Origin: Clostridia bacterium
GTDB taxonomy: Bacteria > Bacillota > Clostridia > UBA1381 > UBA9506
Length of the DNA stretch: 64,000 bases
NCBI GenBank assembly: GCA_017399695.1
Contig: JAFQBK010000016.1
Span: 310,001 to 374,000 of the forward strand
Direction: 5' to 3'
The notes under the pieces are model-generated. The model saw only the letters and a program-made list of their open reading frames with translations. It was not told where the DNA came from and did not search any database. The translations under genes were made by a program, and so were the position numbers. Positions 19,836-29,398 of the stretch are shown here, piece by piece. Each line of letters begins with the position of its first letter. Position 1 is the stretch's first letter.

Positions 19836-19864
19836 TTGACAAAAACTTTTCATTTTGTTATATT
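19836..19864 (+). promoter_or_regulatory. Predicted distal promoter of the two-component genes
   Basis: TTGACA at 19836-19841, a 17-bp spacer and TATATT at 19859-19864 read towards the response regulator at 19983. Confidence 0.55.
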
Positions 19865-19911
19865 GTTTTTGATTCCTGAAAAAATAAAGATAAATTCTTC
19901 TTTCTTTTTTC

Positions 19912-19940
19912 TTGAATTATGTATGAAAAAACGATATAAT
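19912..19940 (+). promoter_or_regulatory. Predicted proximal promoter of the two-component genes
   Basis: TTGAAT at 19912-19917, a 17-bp spacer and a perfect TATAAT at 19935-19940. The transcription start would fall inside the inverted repeat at 19940-19957. Confidence 0.6.
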
Positions 19941-19957
19941 GTAAACAATCGTTTACA
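19940..19957. promoter_or_regulatory. Operator-like inverted repeat (LacI/CcpA type)
   Basis: TGTAAAC and GTTTACA flank AATC, directly after the -10 box of the proximal regulator promoter. TGTAAAC...GTTTACA arms are typical of LacI-family and CcpA cre sites, though the 4-bp centre is wider than in many. A protein bound here would block transcription start, suggesting carbon catabolite or sugar-specific repression of the regulator genes. Confidence 0.5.
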
Positions 19958-19982
19958 AGAACTTTTGTAAAGGAGCAAAGCC

Positions 19983-20738
19983 ATGTACAAGCTTATTTTG
20001 GTTGATGATGAGCCGATGATTGCGGAGCTTTTGTCCTCTGCCTATGACTGGAACAGTTATGGCTTTGATTTGGTCGCTACCTTTACCGCTGGCGAAGCAG
20101 CCATGAAATATATGGACGAAAATCCGGTCGATGTTTTGATTACTGATGTAAAAATGCCGAAAATCACCGGCATCGACCTTGCAAAATACTGCTACGAACA
20201 ACATCCGGATGTTGCCGTTTTGCTGCTCAGTGCACACCGTGATTTTGAGTACGCTCGTCAGGCTCTATCCTACAAAGTCTTAGACTATCTGGTAAAGCCG
20301 ATTAACGATGAGAGTTTTGCACAAAGTATGCAAAAGCTCCAGGAACACTTAGACACTCAGGAGCGTGTCTTAAATCGCCCGAGCGACTACTCCAAAAATA
20401 TGATTATCAACGAAGCCGTTTCCTATATTCGTGAAAATTACAAGGAAAACCTGACTGCAGATATGGTCGCAAAGCACGTCATGATTAGTTCGGAATATTT
20501 CGGTGTTTATTTCAAGAAGCACTATGGAGAAAACTTTGTAGATTTCCTGCGCAAGGTTCGTATGGAGGCTGCGCTCGAGTTATTAAAAGACGATTCTTTG
20601 ACGGTTGCCTCCATCTCCGAAATGGTCGGATACAAAAGCACGACCCATTTTTACGAAAACTTTCAGAACTGCTATGGTCAGACACCCGCTTCATACCGGA
20701 AAGCCTTAAAGCAGAAAGGAACAGAAAAGGAGTGCTGA
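19983..20738 (+). CDS. AraC-type response regulator (YesN family)
   Basis: A 251-aa protein with an N-terminal receiver domain and C-terminal AraC-type DNA-binding domain. The receiver has the acidic pair D8-D9, phosphoacceptor D55 (LITDVKMP), S/T site in LLLSAHRD and K in YLVKPIN. Two helix-turn-helix units span residues about 150-245 (MVAKHVMISSEYFGVYFKK, SISEMVGYKSTTHFYENF). This layout is shorter than many YesN proteins because the middle linker is minimal. AAAGGAG precedes the ATG. It lies 1 bp before its kinase gene and divergent from the glycan operon, which it probably activates through the repeats at 19672-19704. Confidence 0.9.
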   Translation: MYKLILVDDEPMIAELLSSAYDWNSYGFDLVATFTAGEAAMKYMDENPVDVLITDVKMPKITGIDLAKYCYEQHPDVAVLLLSAHRDFEYARQALSYKVLDYLVKPINDESFAQSMQKLQEHLDTQERVLNRPSDYSKNMIINEAVSYIRENYKENLTADMVAKHVMISSEYFGVYFKKHYGENFVDFLRKVRMEAALELLKDDSLTVASISEMVGYKSTTHFYENFQNCYGQTPASYRKALKQKGTEKEC

Positions 20739-20739
20739 T

Positions 20740-22491
20740 ATGACACATTCTTTTAAAACCGCTTTTGAACTCATAAAAAAATACAGCCGCAAAAGTGTAT
20801 TCTACTCGTACTTTAAGCGGCTGTTTTTATTAATCACCGTGCCTTTTTTGGTGATTCTCTCCGGCATATACTACTATCATCAAAAGGCGATTGATACGGA
20901 AATCCGTTACAGCGCACAAAACACCTTTGACCGCGCTTCTATCCAGTGCACCAATACCTTTCAGGAAATCTTTAATATTACTCACCGATACAATGAAGAT
21001 ATTTATGTCCAATGGTTCTTCAATACAGATAGCGAAAACTTCATTGAATCCAGTAAGCTGTTTTATTCGCACCTGACTCGTATGCTTTCCCTGACAACTG
21101 CGACCTCTTCCACCATCAGCAGAGTGTCCCTCTACGGCTTTGCCAATAATTATATCTATTCCTCGGGCGGCGGTGGTTTCGCACAAAAGGTAGTAACCAC
21201 CGAAACCTGGTATCAACATTACAAGGAAACAGGAGAAACCTCTTTTATCATCAGCGGACAAAATTCAGACAATTCACCCTCGATTCAAGTTGTCTACCCA
21301 TTTTCAGGCAATAGTATTCACGGTGGATTGATCATTTTTGACATTGCCACACACAACTTAAACAATTTGCTGCTCGGCGGTCTCACTTCGGACTATTATA
21401 ACTTTTACATACTGGACGAAAAGCATACTCCCATTTATAGTTCTGCCGGCGAGAGTCTGGATTTTACAGAATTCCTGACATCTTGGCAAAAATCAAGCCC
21501 CAAACCGCAAGAACGCGAAGGTAAACTATACTTTGCCTCGACAATAGATGGTTTTCCCCGCGTTACTTTAATCGGGGTTCACAACTCAGCAAAAGCGGGT
21601 GCGCCGACGGATACCACCTCCTCGGTACTGTTCATTTTGTTTGCCCTGCTGGCTCTGCTCGCACCACTCGGTATCTCTTTGTACATATCCATGAAGTTTT
21701 ATCAATCAATCGCAAACATCATTACGCGAATCAACGTGACCGATACCAATAATATGTCGGAGATGAATGAGTTTAGCTACATCAGCAATCACATTACAGA
21801 TTTGATGGATAAAAACCGCATCACCGAAACCGCACTTGTTGAGCAAACCGCCGCGTTTAAGCAGGCGCAGGCCCATGCGCTTCAGGCGCAGCTCAATCCG
21901 CACTTTTTGTTTAATACCCTACATCTAATCGGGCTTCATGCGCGCGTGTTGTTAAAAGGCGAAAATCCGGTAACTACGATGGTTTCCTTGCTCAGCGAAT
22001 TTTTGTCAGCGGCACTCGACACTCACAACTACATCGTTACGGTAAAACAGGAGCTTGATTATACCGAAAAATATTTGGAAATTCAGAAAGTAAAATACAA
22101 GAATAATTTTGATATTATTTGGGATGTAGACGAAGAAATTCTGTCCTGTAATACCATCAAATTGATTCTGCAGCCGCTCATCGAAAACTCGTTCCAACAC
22201 GCCATCCCCCTCTTAGAAAATGGGAAACGGGGCGCGATTGAAATCTCAGCAAAATTGGACGATAAGGGTGACATTAATTTCTGCGTCAAAGACAACGGTC
22301 CGAAAATTCCGTCACACAGGTTAACCGAACTCCGCAAAAAACTTGAGGTTGAGGATATGCCGAAAAAGGACCACATCGGTCTTGCCAATGTAAACACCCG
22401 TATCCGAGTCGTTTACGGCGCACCTTACGGGGTCAGCATCTTTTCCACTGAAGAAGGAACCTCTGTCTATATTAAAATTCCCAAAGAATAA
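20740..22491 (+). CDS. Sensor histidine kinase (YesM/LytS-type)
   Basis: A 583-aa membrane kinase. One helix lies near residues 27-46 (LFLLITVPFLVILSGIYYYH), an extracellular sensor region spans about 50-285, and a second helix lies near 290-312. A HAMP-like linker leads to the His_kinase domain with QAQLNPHFLFNTLH, whose His is the phosphorylation site, and a C-terminal HATPase (LILQPLIENSFQHA, FCVKDNGP, GLANVNTRI). This is the partner of the AraC-type regulator one base upstream. Such pairs usually respond to extracellular sugars or to a sugar-loaded binding protein. A hairpin terminator follows. Confidence 0.9.
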   Translation: MTHSFKTAFELIKKYSRKSVFYSYFKRLFLLITVPFLVILSGIYYYHQKAIDTEIRYSAQNTFDRASIQCTNTFQEIFNITHRYNEDIYVQWFFNTDSENFIESSKLFYSHLTRMLSLTTATSSTISRVSLYGFANNYIYSSGGGGFAQKVVTTETWYQHYKETGETSFIISGQNSDNSPSIQVVYPFSGNSIHGGLIIFDIATHNLNNLLLGGLTSDYYNFYILDEKHTPIYSSAGESLDFTEFLTSWQKSSPKPQEREGKLYFASTIDGFPRVTLIGVHNSAKAGAPTDTTSSVLFILFALLALLAPLGISLYISMKFYQSIANIITRINVTDTNNMSEMNEFSYISNHITDLMDKNRITETALVEQTAAFKQAQAHALQAQLNPHFLFNTLHLIGLHARVLLKGENPVTTMVSLLSEFLSAALDTHNYIVTVKQELDYTEKYLEIQKVKYKNNFDIIWDVDEEILSCNTIKLILQPLIENSFQHAIPLLENGKRGAIEISAKLDDKGDINFCVKDNGPKIPSHRLTELRKKLEVEDMPKKDHIGLANVNTRIRVVYGAPYGVSIFSTEEGTSVYIKIPKE

Positions 22492-22499
22492 TAAACGTT

Positions 22500-22531
22500 A
22501 AAAAAAGCACCCTCACGGGTGCTTTTTTATT
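22500..22531. terminator. Bidirectional rho-independent terminator
   Basis: GCACCC-TCAC-GGGTGC with A6 before and T6 after lies between the convergent kinase and metA genes, so it can serve both. Confidence 0.85.
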
Positions 22532-22543
22532 TCTCAATCTATA

Positions 22544-23461
22544 TTATTTAATTTCTTCGATGTTATACGGCGTTGTCTGATATACGAAGTAATTCAGCCA
22601 GTTGGAGTATAACAGATTTGCGTGAGCACGCCAGGTCATTATCGGTTCTTTTGTATCATCATCATTTGGGAAATAATTTTTCGGAACATCAATCGGAAGA
22701 CCTGCCTCTTTATCGCGAAAATACTCTTTCGCCAGAGTTTCCGCGTCATATTCCGAGTGTCCTGTAACAAAAATCTGTCTGCCGTGCTTGGTTGCGGCAA
22801 CATAAAGTCCTGCTTCAGCCGAAGTCGACAGAATTTTCAGCTCAGGAACCTTTTTGATATCCTCAATCCGCACCTCGGTATGACGGGAATGCGGCACCAT
22901 AAAGGTATCATCAAAGCCACGGAACAGAATCGACTTTTTATAGTCAATTTTGTGAGGAAATACACCGAACATTTTCTTCTCCAGGGGGTACTTTTTGATG
23001 CCGTAATGGTAATAAAGCCCAGCTTGCGCTCCCCAGCAGATATGAAATGTGCTGGTAACGTGGGTTTTTGACCACTCCATAATCTCCATAAGTTCTTTCC
23101 AGTAGCCCACCTCTTCAAACTCCATCTGTTCTACCGGCGCGCCGGTAATCACAAGGCCGTCAAATTTCTGGTCTTTGACCTCATCAAAGGTTTTGTAAAA
23201 TGCCAGCATATGGTCTTCGGAAGTGTTTTTCGGTTTGTGTGACTTGGTCTGCAAAAGCTCAATCTCCACCTGAAGCGGTGTATTACCTAAAAGACGTGCA
23301 AGCTGTGTTTCTGTCGCAATCTTCGTCGGCATCAGATTCAAAATTGCAATTTTCAATGGACGGATGTCCTGCGTCATTGCGCGCGTTTCCGTAATCACAA
23401 AGATATTTTCATTATTGAGTGTTTTCGTCGCCGGCAGGCGATTCGGTATTTTAATCGGCAT
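22544..23461 (-). CDS. metA: Homoserine O-acetyltransferase, MetA family
   Basis: A 305-aa cytoplasmic enzyme that activates homoserine for methionine synthesis. The catalytic Cys142 lies in HICWGAQ, and the His-Glu of the triad lie in VTGHSEYD. Residue 111 in ITGAPVEQ is Glu, which in characterised Bacillus MetA specifies acetyl-CoA, whereas the E. coli succinyltransferase has Gly there. The start at 23461 gives the family-typical MPIKIP and a 6-nt spacing from GGAGGG; the upstream ATG at 23467 touches that site. The metY gene nearby uses O-acetylhomoserine, which agrees with acetyl specificity. No S-box riboswitch was seen. Confidence 0.93.
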   Translation of the reverse strand: MPIKIPNRLPATKTLNNENIFVITETRAMTQDIRPLKIAILNLMPTKIATETQLARLLGNTPLQVEIELLQTKSHKPKNTSEDHMLAFYKTFDEVKDQKFDGLVITGAPVEQMEFEEVGYWKELMEIMEWSKTHVTSTFHICWGAQAGLYYHYGIKKYPLEKKMFGVFPHKIDYKKSILFRGFDDTFMVPHSRHTEVRIEDIKKVPELKILSTSAEAGLYVAATKHGRQIFVTGHSEYDAETLAKEYFRDKEAGLPIDVPKNYFPNDDDTKEPIMTWRAHANLLYSNWLNYFVYQTTPYNIEEIK

Positions 23462-23496
23462 GTTCATCCCTCCTATGCTCTTTTTTTGTGAGCAAA

Positions 23497-23526
23497 CGGC
23501 TCATCTGCGTTCTAGCAGACGAGCCG
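23497..23526. other. Stem-loop between tyrS and metA
   Basis: CGGCTCATCTGC and GCAGACGAGCCG pair around GTTCTA. A second, overlapping pairing TGAGC/GCTCA (23489-23502) is also possible. Neither has a U-tract on the minus strand, so this is not a normal terminator. It could be a processing site or an attenuating leader of metA. Confidence 0.4.
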
Positions 23527-23540
23527 GTACACTGTTATCC

Positions 23541-24764
23541 TTATTTTGCACTGATTCTGTGGTAAACCTTTTTTCCCTTCTTTACAACGATTCCATCGCC
23601 CGAAAGCTTGGATTTTGCAATCATAAGATTCGGGTCAGCGACTTTTTCATCATCCATGGATACACCACCCTGGGTAATCAGGCGTCTACCCTCACCCTTG
23701 GACGGAATCAGTTTTGCTGAGAGCATCAGGTCTAAAAGTGAAATCTCGTCGGAAAGCTCAGAAAGATTCAACTCCGTAGACGGCATATTTGCCGCATCAC
23801 CACCCGAGAACAAGCCCTCTGCGGTAGAGCGTGCTTTCTGCGCCTCTTCCTCGCCGTGTACCATCTTGGTAACCTCGTATGCAAGGATGCGTTTTGCCTC
23901 GTTGAGCTGCTGACCTTCCCACTCTTCCATCTTACGGATTTCATCCATTGGAACAAAGGTAAGAAGTTTTAAGCATTTAATAACATCATTATCATCCACA
24001 TTACGGAAATACTGATAAAAATCATACGGCGAGCATTTTTCTGCATCGAGCCACAATGCGCCCTTTGCGGTTTTACCCATCTTTTTGCCCTCGGATGTGG
24101 TGAGTAGCGTAAAGGTCATACCGTAAACCTGTTTCTGGTCTTTTCTGCGGCAAAGGTCAATACCGCCTAAGATATTGGACCACTGGTCGTCGCCGCCCAG
24201 TTCGATTTTACAACCATATTTTCTGCTGAGCATCAAAAAGTCATAGCTCTGCATCAACATATAGTTAAATTCCAAAAAGGACAATCCCTTTTCCAGTCTC
24301 TGCTTAAAGCATTCCGCCGTCAGCATTTTGTTGACGGAAAAGCACGAACCGATATCACGGATAAATTCCACATAGTTAAGGTCTAGCAGCCAATCGGCAT
24401 TGTTGACCATAATTGCTTTATCGTCAGAAAAATCAATAATTCTTGACAGTTGCTCTTTAAAACGCTCGCAGTTATGGTTAATCGTCTCCGTCGTCATCAT
24501 CGAACGCATATCCGTTCTTCCCGACGGGTCGCCGATATGTCCCGTTCCGCCGCCAACTAAAGCAATCGGTTTATGACCGGCATCCTGCATATGTTTCATA
24601 ACGACCATCTGCAGAAAATGACCAACGTGAAGGCTGTCCGCCGTCGGGTCAAAGCCGATATAAAACGTGACCTTTTCTTCCTCCAAAAGCTTTCGGATTT
24701 CTTCTTCGTGTGTTGTCTGCGCGATGAGTCCGCGCTCCTTTAATGTATCAAAAACATTTGGCAA
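23541..24764 (-). CDS. tyrS: Tyrosyl-tRNA synthetase
   Basis: A 407-aa class I aminoacyl-tRNA synthetase that charges tRNA-Tyr. HVGH is the HIGH motif, GGDDQWSN the tyrosine-site region, and KMGKT the KMSKS loop. The C-terminal 60 residues form an S4 RNA-binding domain ([16 protein letters not shown]). The start codon is TTG at 24764-24762, with AAGGGG about 8 nt upstream, and gives the normal N-terminus ([12 protein letters not shown]); no better ATG exists. Only 98 bp separate it from metY, with no T-box leader recognisable. Confidence 0.95.
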   Translation of the reverse strand: MPNVFDTLKERGLIAQTTHEEEIRKLLEEEKVTFYIGFDPTADSLHVGHFLQMVVMKHMQDAGHKPIALVGGGTGHIGDPSGRTDMRSMMTTETINHNCERFKEQLSRIIDFSDDKAIMVNNADWLLDLNYVEFIRDIGSCFSVNKMLTAECFKQRLEKGLSFLEFNYMLMQSYDFLMLSRKYGCKIELGGDDQWSNILGGIDLCRRKDQKQVYGMTFTLLTTSEGKKMGKTAKGALWLDAEKCSPYDFYQYFRNVDDNDVIKCLKLLTFVPMDEIRKMEEWEGQQLNEAKRILAYEVTKMVHGEEEAQKARSTAEGLFSGGDAANMPSTELNLSELSDEISLLDLMLSAKLIPSKGEGRRLITQGGVSMDDEKVADPNLMIAKSKLSGDGIVVKKGKKVYHRISAK

Positions 24765-24862
24765 TGAACTCGCCCCTTCTCTGTCTTTTTTCGTCTAATG
24801 TTTCAAACGCTATTTATTGTACCACATTCCCCTTTCGATTGCAAGAGGAAATAGCACCCGTT

Positions 24863-26137
24863 TTAAGCGTCCAGTGCCTGCTGGATATCTGCGATAATAT
24901 CATCTACGTTCTCGATACCTACCGAGAAACGGATGAGATCCGGTGTAACACCTGCAGCTAAAAGTTCTTCATCGGTCAGCTGTCTGTGGGTATGACTTGC
25001 CGGATGGAGAACGGAGGTTCTTGCGTCGGCAACGTGCGTAACAATTGCCGCAAGCTTTAAGTTGTCCATAAATTTAACCGCTGCTTCTCTGCCACCCTTG
25101 ACACCAAAGGAGATCACGCCGCAGGAGCCGTTCGGGAGATATTTCTGTCCCAGTTCATGGTATTTATCTCCCGGAAGACCACAATATTTCACCCAGGAAA
25201 TTTTATCATTGCTGCTTAAATATTCCGCAATCTTTTGCGCATTACTGCAATGGCGCTCCATACGAAGCGGAAGCGTTTCTAATCCAAGGTTCAAAAGGAA
25301 CGCATTGTGCGGAGACGGAATAGAGCCAAGGTCTCTCATCACCTGCGCCGTCATTTTAGTAATATATGCGGCTTTACCGAATTTCTCCGTATAGGTAATG
25401 CCGTGATAGGAGGCATCCGGTGTGGTAAGACCCGGGAATTTTCCTGCCTTTTCCCAATCGAAATTACCACTGTCAATCACAACACCACCGACGCTTGTTG
25501 CATGACCGTCCATATACTTGGTGGTGGAATGAACAACGATGTCCGCACCCCATTCAAACGGTCTACAGTTGACCGGCGTTGCAAAGGTGTTGTCAATAAT
25601 TAACGGGACATTGTTTTTATGCGCAACCTTTGCCCACTTTTCAATGTCTAAAACAACCAGTGCAGGATTTGCAATCGTCTCGCCAAAAAATGCTTTGGTG
25701 TTCGGACGAACCGCATTCTGAAGTTCTTCTTCTGTGCTGTCGGGGTCAACAAAAGTAACCTCGATACCCAGCTTTTTCATCGTTACGCCAAAGAGGTTAA
25801 AGGTACCGCCGTACACGCTCGAGGAGCATACAAAATGGTCGCCTGCAGTACAGATATTGAAAATGGAATAAAAGCACGCTGCCTGGCCGGAAGAGGTCAA
25901 AATGGCTGCTACGCCACCCTCTAAATCCGCAATTTTTGCCGCAACCGCATCATTGGTGGGGTTGGCAAGACGAGTATAGAAATATCCGCTGTCCTCTAAG
26001 TCAAACAGGCGTCCCATAGCCTCGGTTGAGCCGTATTTCCACGTTGTGCTCTGATAAATGGGTAGTACACGCGGCTCCCCGTTTTCCGGAGTATAGCCAC
26101 TTTGAATACATTTTGTTTCAATCCGATAATCTGACAT
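24863..26137 (-). CDS. metY: O-acetylhomoserine aminocarboxypropyltransferase (sulfhydrylase)
   Basis: A 424-aa enzyme of the Cys/Met metabolism PLP family. It makes homocysteine from O-acetylhomoserine and sulfide. The PLP-binding lysine is in HSTTKYMDGH, and the C-terminal LHPASHTHRQL and RFSVGIENVDDI are typical for the group. AGGAGG lies 6 nt before the ATG. With metA about 1.4 kb downstream it completes the direct sulfhydrylation route. Cystathionine-type activities are possible in this family, but the length and the H-A-T-S insert favour MetY. Confidence 0.92.
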   Translation of the reverse strand: MSDYRIETKCIQSGYTPENGEPRVLPIYQSTTWKYGSTEAMGRLFDLEDSGYFYTRLANPTNDAVAAKIADLEGGVAAILTSSGQAACFYSIFNICTAGDHFVCSSSVYGGTFNLFGVTMKKLGIEVTFVDPDSTEEELQNAVRPNTKAFFGETIANPALVVLDIEKWAKVAHKNNVPLIIDNTFATPVNCRPFEWGADIVVHSTTKYMDGHATSVGGVVIDSGNFDWEKAGKFPGLTTPDASYHGITYTEKFGKAAYITKMTAQVMRDLGSIPSPHNAFLLNLGLETLPLRMERHCSNAQKIAEYLSSNDKISWVKYCGLPGDKYHELGQKYLPNGSCGVISFGVKGGREAAVKFMDNLKLAAIVTHVADARTSVLHPASHTHRQLTDEELLAAGVTPDLIRFSVGIENVDDIIADIQQALDA

Positions 26138-26174
26138 AATTTTCCTCCTGTATGTTACAATAATTTTTTACAGT

Positions 26175-28325
26175 TTATAGTTGTATTCTGTTTACATCGT
26201 CCCCAAACAGTTCTGACTGGGAAGAATGGCAGGTAAAGTAAAATATCTGCTCGGCATCTGCCTGCGTTTTCAGATAATTTGCCGCTCGCTGAGCGCGCGC
26301 ATCATCCAGCTGCAAAAAGCTGTCATCAAGCATAATAAACGGAATTCCGTCCGGGAAAATCACCTTTGCAATTCCCAAACGAAGCGCCAAATATAATACA
26401 TCATAGGTGCCGTTACTTAAGTGTTCGGCACTGACCGGTTCGGTACGCGATTTTTCTTTCAGCATCACCTTATAGTCATCCGATATTCTCAGCTCGCTGT
26501 ATCTACCATCGGTCAGTTCTGACAAAATTTCTCCCACACGTTCGTTTAAGACCGGTGCAAAATCCTCTTTCAGTTCCATATAGCTATCGTAAAGTGCGTT
26601 TTGAGCGAGTACGATGGCATCATAACGGAAGCGGTACTCCGAAAGCTCTTCTTCCTTTTGCGTAAGCTCCGTTAAAATAATATCCGCACTCCGCGTACCG
26701 GCAAACGCGTGCTCCAAACTGTAACGAACCGCTTCCTCTGTACGTTGATTCTCCAGCTGTTTTGTGTGATTTTCCCTAAGGAGTGCATCCAGTTCCTCAA
26801 TCCCCGCACCCGAATAATCAATCGCCTCATCCGAAAAGCTCGTTTCCGATTTTTCCGGGAGTCTTAATAGGTCTGCATCAATGCGGCTTTGCGCCTCAAA
26901 TAGTAAGCTGAGTTCGCGCTCTGCTGTTTTGCGTTCTGCTTCCAGACGGGACTTTTCTTCTGCCCTCTTTGACAGTTCGTGCACCTCGCTTACACCTGCA
27001 GAGGAAAGGATCTCAAAAAGCTTACTGCGAAGTTCTTCGAGTTTTTCCTTATTTTCTTGTTCCTCACGCAGCTCTGCATCTAAAATCTCTACTTGCGCAA
27101 GAATTTCTTCCAATTCCGTATTTTTGCGTGAACGAGCAAAGATTCCTGCCGTCAAGAGCACTGCACCAATCATACTTAACGCCCACAAATAAACACTGAT
27201 TGTGCTTCCCGCCAACGCGCCAAGGACAAGCGTGAACGCACCGGACAGCAGAAGCAGCGGCTTGATTTTTCCTGTTTTAGTTTTCGAAAGCAAGTTGATT
27301 TTTCCTTTTAATTCCTCTGCCTTCTGTCGCTTTTTCTCATATTCTGATGCCTTTGCTGCTTTCTCCGCTACTTCCTGTTCCATCGCGAGAAGCGACAGTA
27401 ATTCATCTTGAGAAGCCAGGTCTTGCGCAAGATGCTTTTCCAATTTCTCTTTTAAGTCTTCTATGGTCTTTTGCGTGTTTTCTATTTTACTTTCATTCTC
27501 TGTCTTTCGCGTCAACAGGATATTTCTTGTATCCTCTGTTTTTGCAAGAGCCAAAAACCGCTCATGCTCTTTTGCGAGCTCTTTTTGCTTGGAAAGCGTT
27601 TTTTCTTCTTCGCGCAGTTGATTTCCCAACCGGACGAGTTCGCCGTGGCAAAGTACATCCGTCCGGTATTGCTCCGAAAGGCGCACTGCCTCTTTATATT
27701 CAAACTCCAGCTGCTCTTTTTCCTGCTCTGTGCGCGGAATCAGACCTGCTTTCTCGCTTTTGGAAATCAGCTCGTATTTCGCCTTTTCCAAAGCCTGCGC
27801 CGCCGCCTGATAGGAAATATCTTCCGAGCCGCTTTGTTTTAGGTTGGACAGCCGTTTTAGGATTTCATCCTCATCATCCGAACGAATTGCCGCACCGAGT
27901 TGGCTAATAAACAATGTTTTTAAGAACGCTTCTTCGCCCACACCAAAAAAGGTGCGCCCAATTTCAGTTTCTGGAATCTCCGAAAGCTCCTCCCAGGTGG
28001 TTCCATCTTTTAACGAGACTTTATCGCCCTTTCTTGTTTTGCCCAGGCGTCGGGTCAGGACATATTTTCTGCCTGCGTGCTCAAAGAAGACATTACCCTC
28101 CATCGGAGAGCCGTCCCAGGGAGCATAGCGTTTTCTCAGGTCTTCACGGATACCGATAGCTTTTCTTTCATTCGGCAAGCCGTAAAACATCGCCTGCAAA
28201 AACGCACATATGGTACTTTTCCCCGCTTCATTCCGGCCGTAGATGACCTGAATTCCATCAGTAAAATCAAGAGAAAAATTCTCCCACTTTCCGAAATGGC
28301 CGATTTCTATTTTTGTAATCTTCAT
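26175..28325 (-). CDS. SMC-like ATPase, YhaN/SbcC type, with membrane segment
   Basis: A 716-aa protein. The N-terminal Walker A is GRNEAGKST (residues 30-38), followed by a long coiled-coil broken near residue 350-395 by two hydrophobic helices (LLLLSGAFTLVLGALAG, LWALSMIGAVLLTAGIF), then more coiled-coil. At the end are a signature region (LSNGTYDVLYLALRL), Walker B (FIMLDDSF) and a His switch. The membrane helices in place of the Rad50 zinc hook match B. subtilis YhaN, though this protein is shorter. It overlaps by 4 bp the YhaO-like nuclease gene, its presumed SbcD-type partner. DNA end processing or repair is inferred. Confidence 0.82.
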   Translation of the reverse strand: MKITKIEIGHFGKWENFSLDFTDGIQVIYGRNEAGKSTICAFLQAMFYGLPNERKAIGIREDLRKRYAPWDGSPMEGNVFFEHAGRKYVLTRRLGKTRKGDKVSLKDGTTWEELSEIPETEIGRTFFGVGEEAFLKTLFISQLGAAIRSDDEDEILKRLSNLKQSGSEDISYQAAAQALEKAKYELISKSEKAGLIPRTEQEKEQLEFEYKEAVRLSEQYRTDVLCHGELVRLGNQLREEEKTLSKQKELAKEHERFLALAKTEDTRNILLTRKTENESKIENTQKTIEDLKEKLEKHLAQDLASQDELLSLLAMEQEVAEKAAKASEYEKKRQKAEELKGKINLLSKTKTGKIKPLLLLSGAFTLVLGALAGSTISVYLWALSMIGAVLLTAGIFARSRKNTELEEILAQVEILDAELREEQENKEKLEELRSKLFEILSSAGVSEVHELSKRAEEKSRLEAERKTAERELSLLFEAQSRIDADLLRLPEKSETSFSDEAIDYSGAGIEELDALLRENHTKQLENQRTEEAVRYSLEHAFAGTRSADIILTELTQKEEELSEYRFRYDAIVLAQNALYDSYMELKEDFAPVLNERVGEILSELTDGRYSELRISDDYKVMLKEKSRTEPVSAEHLSNGTYDVLYLALRLGIAKVIFPDGIPFIMLDDSFLQLDDARAQRAANYLKTQADAEQIFYFTCHSSQSELFGDDVNRIQL

Positions 28326-29398
28326 GGCAGCTTCACCTTCTCTTTCGACATCGCGTCCATCCCAAACCCAAGGGCGGCGCGCACGAGCGGTGAATCAAAA
28401 TCGCTTCGCTCGGACAGCTTCTTTACGAAAAGTCCTTTTAGGCTATATTCCTCTTTTAGTGCAGAAACATCAACTTTTGCCTTGGTTTTATCCTTTATTT
28501 TCGCAGCAAAGCACGGTAGATTTTCTAAAAGCACGGCTTGCTCAATGGAAAATTCCGCCTCGCCGGTCAAAACAATTTTATAAATATCATCATTCGTTCC
28601 ATCCATTGCTAAAAGGATTCTGCCGCAAAGTGTTTCATAGCTGGTCGCATCGCTCACATCTACTGTAATTTCGCGGTAAATGCGCCGCGAGAGTGGCATA
28701 AAACGAAGATTGACATTTCCTTTTTCAATACTCGCGCAAATAACGCCTTTTTCGCCCAACTCATCAAAGCCGCGCCCTTCGGGACATCCGGGGTATGCCG
28801 CCACCGTTTTGCCGAACGAAAGAGGACCGCTGTACTGGTGCACATGGCCGAGCGCAAGGTAGTCAAGACCGCTGTTTTCAATTTCCTTACGTGAAATCGG
28901 GTTATAGGTGCCGTCTAAGTCTGCGTGCATCACCATCAGATTAATCTTCTCCGGCTCATCTACCGAAAAACCGGAAAGTTTGGACTCTGTCTGCTCAAAA
29001 TGTTCAAAGGATGCGCCGTAGACCGTAAAGCCATCACACTCTATTTTTTCCATTTGCGAGGAAAAAATATGCACATTCTCTCCCCAATCCAAAATGCGAT
29101 AATACGAACCGGCAATGTTCGGGTCGTGATTGCCTGCGCTGATAAATACGGGAATCTGCGGAATCATACTTAATTTTTCACGCATATAACCAAGCGTCTT
29201 TGCGCTTACCCTTTCGCCGTCAAACAAATCACCACAGATGAAAAGTGCGTCGGCGCGCTCTTTTTCCGCAAGCTCGACAATCTGTCCAAAGGTTCTCCTG
29301 AGCTCTTCTCTGCGGATTTCTGCTTTGGGTACAGAATCCAGACCCGCAAACGGCGAATCAAAGTGGAGGTCTGCGCAATGAATAATCTTAACTGCCAT
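28322..29398 (-). CDS. Metallophosphoesterase/DNA nuclease, YhaO/SbcD-like
   Basis: A 358-aa calcineurin-like phosphoesterase. The metal-binding motifs are ADLHFDSPF (D-x-H), CGDLFDG, AGNHDP and ALGHVHQYSG in the order seen in SbcD/Mre11 and YhaO. The C-terminal roughly 120 residues form the capping region (ITVDVSDATSYETL). It overlaps the downstream ATPase gene by 4 bp and the upstream kinase gene by 1 bp, so all are probably on one transcript. Confidence 0.88.
   Translation of the reverse strand: MAVKIIHCADLHFDSPFAGLDSVPKAEIRREELRRTFGQIVELAEKERADALFICGDLFDGERVSAKTLGYMREKLSMIPQIPVFISAGNHDPNIAGSYYRILDWGENVHIFSSQMEKIECDGFTVYGASFEHFEQTESKLSGFSVDEPEKINLMVMHADLDGTYNPISRKEIENSGLDYLALGHVHQYSGPLSFGKTVAAYPGCPEGRGFDELGEKGVICASIEKGNVNLRFMPLSRRIYREITVDVSDATSYETLCGRILLAMDGTNDDIYKIVLTGEAEFSIEQAVLLENLPCFAAKIKDKTKAKVDVSALKEEYSLKGLFVKKLSERSDFDSPLVRAALGFGMDAMSKEKVKLP

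Larger units (their letters stand above)
19471..19982. other. Divergent regulatory region of the glycan locus
   Basis: This 512-bp AT-rich gap separates the minus-strand glycan operon from the plus-strand regulator genes. It holds a minus-strand promoter with adjacent direct repeats (19640-19704), two plus-strand promoters (19836-19864 and 19912-19940) and an operator-like inverted repeat (19940-19957). The operon leader of about 165 nt contains a stem-loop at 19531-19551 (GAGAACG...CGTTCTC). No protein gene is supported. Confidence 0.7.

Noticed and set aside
23462..23540. Possible S-box (SAM) riboswitch before metA
   Set aside because: The gap is too short and lacks the conserved S-box elements.
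24765..24862. Possible T-box leader of tyrS
   Set aside because: Only 98 bp are available and no T-box sequence, specifier stem or terminator could be seen.
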